9,431 nucleotides of DNA from DATARH01 sp036278835. Its GTDB lineage: Bacteria > Pseudomonadota > Alphaproteobacteria > ATCC43930 > CGMCC-115725. Of this stretch, positions 5,298-9,431 are shown piece after piece (position 1 is the stretch's first letter; each line of letters begins with the position of its first letter). The stretch is taken from contig DASUKH010000283.1 in the NCBI GenBank assembly GCA_036278835.1, forward strand, positions 1-9,431. The letters are read 5' to 3'. A program made the position numbers and the translations under genes. The notes beneath the pieces were generated by a model. It saw only the letters and a program-made list of their open reading frames with translations, had not been told where the DNA came from and did not search any database.

Positions 5298-6461
5298 TTG
5301 TTCCCATCGCTTTCCGACGAGCAGCGCCGTTTCGTCCAAACCGTGCGCGAACTGGCGCAGGGCGAGTTCCGCGAGCGGGCGCCGCGCTGGATGGACGGCA
5401 CGTTCCCGTGGGACAACATGAAGCCCTTGGCCGAAATGGGGATTCTCGGCATGGCGGTGCCCGAGGAATATGGCGGCCTCGGCCTCCCGGTCTTCGACAC
5501 CGCCCTCGTCCTCGAGGAGATCGCCAAGGTCTGCTACGTCACGGCGATGGCGGTCTTGGGCGAGGTCGGGGTGCAGACCCGCATCATCGCCACCTACGCA
5601 CCCGAGCCGATCAGGCGGCGCATCCTGCCGGCGGTGGCGAGCGGCGAGTGCCTCCTCGCGATCTGCATGACCGAACCCGACGCCGGCACCGACGTCGCCA
5701 GTTACAAGACCAATGTCGACCGGGTCGGCAACAGGCTTCGCCTCAACGGGGTCAAGACCCTGATCAGCCGCGCCGAGGAGGCCGGCATGTTCGTCGTCTT
5801 CACTCGCGTGGATAAGAAGCCGGGACGCGAGGGGATCGGCTGCATCCTGGTCGAGCGGGGCACGCCGGGCTTTTCGGTGACCGGCACCTATCACACCATG
5901 GGCGGCGAGAATCTGCACGAAATCCGCTTTGAGGATTGCGAATTGCCGCCTGAGAACCTCGTCCTCGAAGATGGGTTTCGCAAACTCTTGTCCGCCTTCA
6001 ACACGCAGCGCTGCCTCAACCCGTCGATCTCGCTGGGCCTCGCCGAAGGGGCGCTCGAAGAAGCGGTCAAATACGTCAACCAGCGCCAGGCGTTCGGCCG
6101 GGCCATCGGCAATTTCCAGGGAATGCGCTGGAAGATCGCCGAGATGTACCGCGAGGTCGAAACCGCGCGCTCGGTGCTCTACCGAGCCTGCGCCGGCGCC
6201 GACCCGTTTCCCGACCCGCTTTTGGCGGCGGTCGCCAAGGTGACCTGCAACGAGATGGCGCTCCGGGTCACCAGCGAGGCGATCCAGGTGCATGGCGGCT
6301 ACGGCTTTACCGACGAGTTCCCGGTGTCGCGATTCTATCGCGGCGCCCGTTACGGCACCCTGGGCGGCGGCACTTCCGAGACTTTGCGAGAGCTGATCGG
6401 CAAGCGCGTCATCGCCGGCATCGACCCGGTGGACGGCATAATCGGCCTCGGCGCCTTCTAA
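5298..6461 (+). CDS. acyl-CoA dehydrogenase-fold flavoprotein, noncanonical active site
   Basis: A 387-residue soluble FAD enzyme of the acyl-CoA dehydrogenase family. The N-terminal helical domain opens with L-S-D-E-Q-R-R-F (5-12). P-E-E-Y-G-G-L-G is at 55-62. The flavin-contacting C-M-T-E-P-D-A-G-T-D lies at 123-132. The middle beta-domain ends near 220. The C-terminal helical domain has N-Q-R-Q-A-F-G-R at 261-268 and V-H-G-G-Y-G-F-T-D-E-F-P at 331-342. Length is normal. The catalytic base is odd: the Y-E-G-T position of MCAD-type enzymes is G-G-G-T (Gly357), as in LCAD/IVD-type enzymes, but the alternative helix-G glutamate (E-R in LCAD/IVD) is Gln237 (T-Q-R-C). Neither known base is present. 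It may be a reductase-type member, use another residue, or act on an unusual acyl-CoA. The TTG start is fixed by AGGAG. It is probably co-transcribed with the upstream MFS gene. Confidence 0.93.
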   Translation: MFPSLSDEQRRFVQTVRELAQGEFRERAPRWMDGTFPWDNMKPLAEMGILGMAVPEEYGGLGLPVFDTALVLEEIAKVCYVTAMAVLGEVGVQTRIIATYAPEPIRRRILPAVASGECLLAICMTEPDAGTDVASYKTNVDRVGNRLRLNGVKTLISRAEEAGMFVVFTRVDKKPGREGIGCILVERGTPGFSVTGTYHTMGGENLHEIRFEDCELPPENLVLEDGFRKLLSAFNTQRCLNPSISLGLAEGALEEAVKYVNQRQAFGRAIGNFQGMRWKIAEMYREVETARSVLYRACAGADPFPDPLLAAVAKVTCNEMALRVTSEAIQVHGGYGFTDEFPVSRFYRGARYGTLGGGTSETLRELIGKRVIAGIDPVDGIIGLGAF

Positions 6462-6625
6462 AAATGCCGGCCGGCAGCAAAGTGAGCTTGTCCGTCTGCA
6501 GGCTCGCGTCATTTTGCCGCTCGCACTGCCCCATCCCGGTCATTTTTCATTCATAATAGAAAACCGAAACCTGCCGGGAATGGCAGGCATTCGGCGTAGG
6601 ACATTGAGGTTAACGGGGGTTAGGT
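6462..6625. promoter_or_regulatory. AT-richer spacer upstream of the hydrolase-protease pair
   Basis: 164 bp with markedly more A/T than its surroundings, likely carrying the promoter for the following two genes. CATAAT at 6552-6557 is the best -10-like hexamer, but no good -35 lies 16-18 nt before it. Also present are a perfect palindrome TGCCGGCCGGCA (6465-6476), a 6-bp stem CCTGCC/GGCAGG with 6-nt loop (6570-6587), GTCATTTT twice at 31-bp spacing (6508 and 6539), and GGTTA twice at 10-bp spacing (6608 and 6618). Function of these elements is not established. Confidence 0.45.
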
Positions 6626-7636
6626 TTGCCCGACAGCCTGTCGCTTGCCATACCGCTCACCTGCCCGGCGCAACACCCGCACCTGCCGGAGCGCTTCCAG
6701 CCTCCCGCAGGCTTTGAGTGGGGGAGTTTTGTCGCTGCCGACGGCGCGATGCTGCGCTGGGGCCATTTGCCTGCCCGCAACGCCCGCGCCGAATGCGTCC
6801 TGGTCGGCGGCTTTGGCGAATTCGTCGAAAAGCATTTCGAGACGATGCGCGACCTCGCGGCGCGCGGCATCGCGGTATGGTGCCTCGACTGGCGCGGCCA
6901 GGGCGGCTCGATCCGGCCGCGCCGCCTGCCGACCCGGCCGCGCGCCCGCGATTTCGACCGGGATGCCGACGACCTCGCCGCCTTCACCCGCGCCAGGCTG
7001 GTCGGCGGATTGCCGCGCCTCGTCGTCGCGCATTCGATGGGCGGAGCGATCAGCTTGTTATGCCTCTACCGCCACCCGCGCCTGTTCGCGGCGGCGGTGT
7101 TGTCGTCGCCGATGATCGGGCTGCGCACCGGACGGGTGCCGCCGTCTTTATTGCGCTGCATCACCCGGCCGGCGCGGGCCGCCGGTCTCGGCGCCTGTTT
7201 CATCCCTGGCGCCCACAAATGGCGGCCGACACCGATCCCCTCGCCGCGGCGCAGCCGCATCAGCGGCGATGCCGAGCGCTGTCGGCTGCGCCACGCCTGG
7301 TTTTCGGCCGAGCCCGGGTTGCGGGTGGACGAAGCGACCTATGGCTGGGTCGACAGCGCGCTGGGGCTGATCGCACGCATCTCGAAACCGGAATTCCTCG
7401 CGACGATCGATACCCCGATCCTGCTCGGCCGACCCGGCCGCGAGGTCGTCGTGTCGCGTCAGGCGCAGCGCCGGGCGGCGCGGCTGTTGCCGGACTGCAC
7501 CCTGGTCGAGCTCGCCGAATCGAAGCACGACCCGTTTCTCGAATGCGATACGATCCGCGATTACTGGCTGGCCTGCCTCACCCGCTTCATCACCGAGCGG
7601 GTGGCGATCCCCGAGCCGGCCGCCGCCGCGGATTGA
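6626..7636 (+). CDS. alpha/beta hydrolase, PldB/monoacylglycerol-lipase type
   Basis: A 336-residue alpha/beta hydrolase of the 'serine aminopeptidase S33/Hydrolase_4' group that includes lysophospholipase L2 (PldB) and monoacylglycerol lipases, so a lysophospholipid or acylglycerol ester substrate is likely. G-G-F-G-E at 61-65 is the oxyanion-loop region, W-C-L-D-W-R-G-Q-G-G-S at 85-95 is diagnostic for this group, and V-A-H-S-M-G-G at 134-140 gives nucleophile Ser137 (A-H-S-M-G instead of G-H-S-x-G). The cap region is about 163-255. H-D-P-F-L-E at 301-306 gives catalytic His301. The acid strand, normally of the form L-L-x-A-G-x-D-x-V-V, reads L-L-G-R-P-G-R-E-V-V, so the Asp is replaced by Arg272 and only the adjacent Glu273 could serve. 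The TTG start is first after an in-frame TAA at 6611-6613 and has a poor ribosome site (GGGGG at 6615-6619). No signal peptide is seen. Confidence 0.88.
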   Translation: MPDSLSLAIPLTCPAQHPHLPERFQPPAGFEWGSFVAADGAMLRWGHLPARNARAECVLVGGFGEFVEKHFETMRDLAARGIAVWCLDWRGQGGSIRPRRLPTRPRARDFDRDADDLAAFTRARLVGGLPRLVVAHSMGGAISLLCLYRHPRLFAAAVLSSPMIGLRTGRVPPSLLRCITRPARAAGLGACFIPGAHKWRPTPIPSPRRSRISGDAERCRLRHAWFSAEPGLRVDEATYGWVDSALGLIARISKPEFLATIDTPILLGRPGREVVVSRQAQRRAARLLPDCTLVELAESKHDPFLECDTIRDYWLACLTRFITERVAIPEPAAAAD

Positions 7637-8304
7637 CCTTCGCCGCGGGGCTGGCGGCGGTCCTTGTCCTCACGGCGGGCGCCGCTGCCGCCGGGAGCCG
7701 GGTGCCGGTCGATCCGAACGCGCCACCGTGGAATGCCATCGCCAAGGTGCAGACCAACACCGGGACGCGCTGCACCGGCGTGCTGATCGCGCCGTCGGTC
7801 GTCCTGACCGCGGCGCACTGCCTCTACAACCGGCGCACCCAGGCGCTGTTGCGGCCATTGTCGCTGCACGTGCTGTTCGGGTTCGAGCGCGACCGTTACC
7901 GCCAGCATCTCCGGGTTGCGGAGGTGACGCTCGGCCCCGGTTTCGTGCCGGGGTTGCAGCGTCCGCAGCCCGGCGACTGGGCCCGGCTTGACCTCGCCGG
8001 AACCGCAACGGCGGCGCCGCTGCCGCGCTACGACGGCCCCGTCAAAGCCGGCCTCGCGGTGGCGCTCGCCGGCTACAACCGCGATCGCTCGCAACTGCTG
8101 CTGGCCGACCGCGATTGTCGTGTCGATAGCGTCGAGCGGCTTGCCGGCGGCGCCCGCTACCTCTTGCACGATTGCGCCGCCACCTACGGCACCAGCGGCG
8201 CCCCCCTCCTCGCGAAGGAGCACGGCCACTGGGCCTGGGTCGCCATCAACCTCGCCGCCGGGCGCAAGGAGAACCTGGCGCTGGTGCCGGCACCAACCCG
8301 CTGA
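7633..8304 (+). CDS. exported trypsin-like serine protease (S1 fold)
   Basis: A 223-residue chymotrypsin-fold protein. The triad is visible: His62 in L-T-A-A-H-C (58-63), Asp115 in P-G-D-W-A (113-117), and Ser188 in Y-G-T-S-G-A-P (185-191), a G-T-S-G variant of G-D-S-G seen in V8-like and other small bacterial members. Cys47/Cys63 and Cys162/Cys181 are positioned for two disulfides, fitting a periplasmic or secreted location. The hydrophobic N-terminus (about 3-20, ending A-A-A-A) is a signal peptide core, but from TTG 7633 it lacks a basic n-region. The in-frame upstream ATG at 7543 would supply R-R-R just before the core at the cost of 94 nt of overlap with the hydrolase gene. TTG 7633 shares TTGA with the hydrolase stop, the layout expected for translational coupling. 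Neither start has a clear ribosome site. The substrate is unknown. Confidence 0.88.
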   Translation: MTFAAGLAAVLVLTAGAAAAGSRVPVDPNAPPWNAIAKVQTNTGTRCTGVLIAPSVVLTAAHCLYNRRTQALLRPLSLHVLFGFERDRYRQHLRVAEVTLGPGFVPGLQRPQPGDWARLDLAGTATAAPLPRYDGPVKAGLAVALAGYNRDRSQLLLADRDCRVDSVERLAGGARYLLHDCAATYGTSGAPLLAKEHGHWAWVAINLAAGRKENLALVPAPTR

Positions 8305-8307
8305 GCC

Positions 8308-9431
8308 TTACTCGAACCGCCCCGACCTCGGAAACCCTTGCGGGACGGCGCGGCCGGCGCCGCCGCGGGGGCCGCGCCAGGGGCGCAGGTCGAATTCGGT
8401 GCGGGTGCGGTTCTCACCCTGGCGCCAGGAGAGGCCGTCGGCGAGGCGGAACACCTTGGCGTCGGCGAGGCCGCCCATGCGGTAGCGCTGCAGGATGACG
8501 CCGCGGCCGCGCGCCATGTCCGGAATTTCGGCGAGATCGACCACCAGCATGCGGCGGTTGTCGCCGACCAAGGCGGCCATGTCCCCTTCGGCCGGGATGC
8601 AGACCGTGGCCCGCGCGCCGCCGCCCGGGGTCAGGACCTGCTTCCCGGCGCGGGTTTGCGCCAAAACTTCGGCACCCGGCACGATAAAGCCGCGCCCGTC
8701 TTCCGAAGCGACGAGCAGCGGCATTTCGGCCCGATAGGCGAACAGCGCGACGATTTCGTGCTCGTTCGGCAGGTCGATCATCAGCCGCAGCGGCTCGCCC
8801 TGGCCGCGCCCGCCCGGCAGCCGGTCCACCGGCAGGGCGAAGAACCGGCCGTTGCTGGCGAAGGCGACGAGCCGGTCTGTGGTCTCCGCCGGCACCGCGA
8901 AGCGCGGCCCGTCGCCCTCCTTGTATTTCTGCTCGGCGGCGTTGGCCCCGTGCCCCTTGACCGTGCGCACCCAGCCCTTCTGCGATAGCAGCACGGTGAC
9001 CGGCTCCCGCTCGACAAGGGCCGCGGCCGGGATTTCGACCGGCTCGGGCGTGGCGGCGATCTCCGTGCGGCGGCGGCCGAGCGCGGTGTCGCCGCCGAAT
9101 TCCTTTTGCGTCGCCGCGATTTCTCTGGCGAGGGCGCGCCATTGCCGCCTGTCGCTGGCGAGCAGCGCTTCCAGCTCCGCCGCTTCCTTGCCGAGCTGGT
9201 CCAGCTCCTTCTTGATCGCGATCTCTTCGAGGCGGCGCAGCGCGCGCAGCCGCATGTTGAGGATCGCCTCGACCTGCACCTCGGTGAGGTCCCAGCGCGC
9301 GACCATCTCGGCCTTGGGATCGTCGGCCTCGCGGATGATCCGGATCACCTCGTCGAGGTTGAGATAGACGACGATAAACCCGCGCAACACCTCGATGCGC
9401 CGCGCCACCGCGGTAAGGCGATGCCGGCTGC
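8308..9431 (-). CDS. parC: DNA topoisomerase IV subunit A, C-terminal part (5' end outside window)
   Basis: The A subunit of topoisomerase IV, which decatenates daughter chromosomes. About 374 residues are visible, roughly the second half of a normal ParC. It opens with the end of the breakage-reunion domain (A-R-R-I-E-V-L-R-G-F, then L-N-L-D-E-V-I-R-I-I-R and A-I-L-N-M-R-L-R-A-L-R-R-L-E-E), continues into the coiled-coil (K-K-E-L-D-Q-L … E-A-L-L), and then the beta-pinwheel C-terminal domain with repeated blades (V-L-L-S-Q-K-G-W-V-R-T-V-K-G-H, Q-K-Y-K-E-G-D-G, G-R-G-V-I-L-Q-R-Y). No GyrA box (Q-R-R-G-G-K-G) is present, which favours ParC over GyrA. The active-site tyrosine lies beyond the right edge. 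The TAA at 8310-8308 is 3 nt from the stop of the convergent protease gene, leaving no room for a terminator between them. Confidence 0.95.
   Translation of the reverse strand, partial: SRHRLTAVARRIEVLRGFIVVYLNLDEVIRIIREADDPKAEMVARWDLTEVQVEAILNMRLRALRRLEEIAIKKELDQLGKEAAELEALLASDRRQWRALAREIAATQKEFGGDTALGRRRTEIAATPEPVEIPAAALVEREPVTVLLSQKGWVRTVKGHGANAAEQKYKEGDGPRFAVPAETTDRLVAFASNGRFFALPVDRLPGGRGQGEPLRLMIDLPNEHEIVALFAYRAEMPLLVASEDGRGFIVPGAEVLAQTRAGKQVLTPGGGARATVCIPAEGDMAALVGDNRRMLVVDLAEIPDMARGRGVILQRYRMGGLADAKVFRLADGLSWRQGENRTRTEFDLRPWRGPRGGAGRAVPQGFPRSGRFE

Noticed and set aside
4049..5527. Long minus-strand open frame (492 codons) opposite the MFS and dehydrogenase genes
   Set aside because: Its translation is a composition-driven Arg/Gly/Ala/Asp/Gln mix without any domain, and it runs antisense to two well-identified genes. 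Such frames are expected in GC-rich DNA.
6465..6476. TGCCGGCCGGCA palindrome after the dehydrogenase gene as a terminator
   Set aside because: It has no loop and no downstream T-run on the plus strand; a preceding A-run would only suit the minus strand, where no gene ends.
5229..6512. 427-codon minus-strand open frame opposite the acyl-CoA dehydrogenase gene
   Set aside because: Shadow of the real gene; no domain, and the opposite strand has complete family motifs.
6610..6623. TTAA-N6-TTAG as a CtrA binding site
   Set aside because: The CtrA consensus is TTAA-N7-TTAA; both spacing and second half-site deviate, and no other support exists.
6718..7632. Upstream extension of the protease reading frame through the hydrolase gene
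   Set aside because: The frame stays open by base composition only; its translation is Arg/Pro-rich and unlike any domain, whereas the hydrolase frame over the same bases has clear catalytic motifs.

Overview
The window is GC-rich chromosomal DNA, most probably from an alphaproteobacterium of the Rhodospirillales type. Supporting signs are the ParC sequence, an SH3–NlpC/P60 endopeptidase of alphaproteobacterial style, heavy use of GTG and TTG starts, very GC-biased third positions, and a dispersed 'TCCCGGC…GCCGGGA' palindrome of the REP kind. The genus cannot be told from the sequence. There are no rRNA, tRNA or CRISPR features.

Left part (1-1780). Two minus-strand genes: an SGNH/GDSL-like exported hydrolase (629-1474) and, 5 nt downstream of it, an SH3–NlpC/P60 cell-wall endopeptidase cut by the window edge (1-623). 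A roughly 300-bp divergent spacer separates them from the plus-strand genes.

Envelope-modification part (1781-4052). An AlgI-like MBOAT O-acyltransferase (1781-3193) and a 130-residue single-pass membrane protein of unknown function (3660-4052). Together with the divergent SGNH protein they look like an MBOAT plus SGNH polysaccharide acylation module; this is an inference from context. Between the two plus-strand genes sits the most unusual structure here. It is a 385-bp segment (3233-3617) bounded by two near-identical hairpins in inverted orientation, enclosing a small GIY-YIG nuclease gene of visibly lower GC. The nuclease gene carries a one-base frameshift just before its family-typical C-terminus and therefore reads on into the right-hand repeat.

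Metabolic part (4070-6461). An MFS transporter of the monocarboxylate-carrier-like type, followed 37 nt later by an acyl-CoA dehydrogenase-fold flavoprotein. By motif alignment the latter lacks the catalytic glutamate at both positions used by known family members.

Right part (6462-9431). After an AT-richer spacer comes a PldB-like alpha/beta hydrolase (6626-7636), overlapping by a TTGA start/stop junction with a small exported trypsin-like protease (7633-8304). It converges at 3 nt spacing on the 3' end of parC (8308-9431, minus strand, 5' end outside the window).
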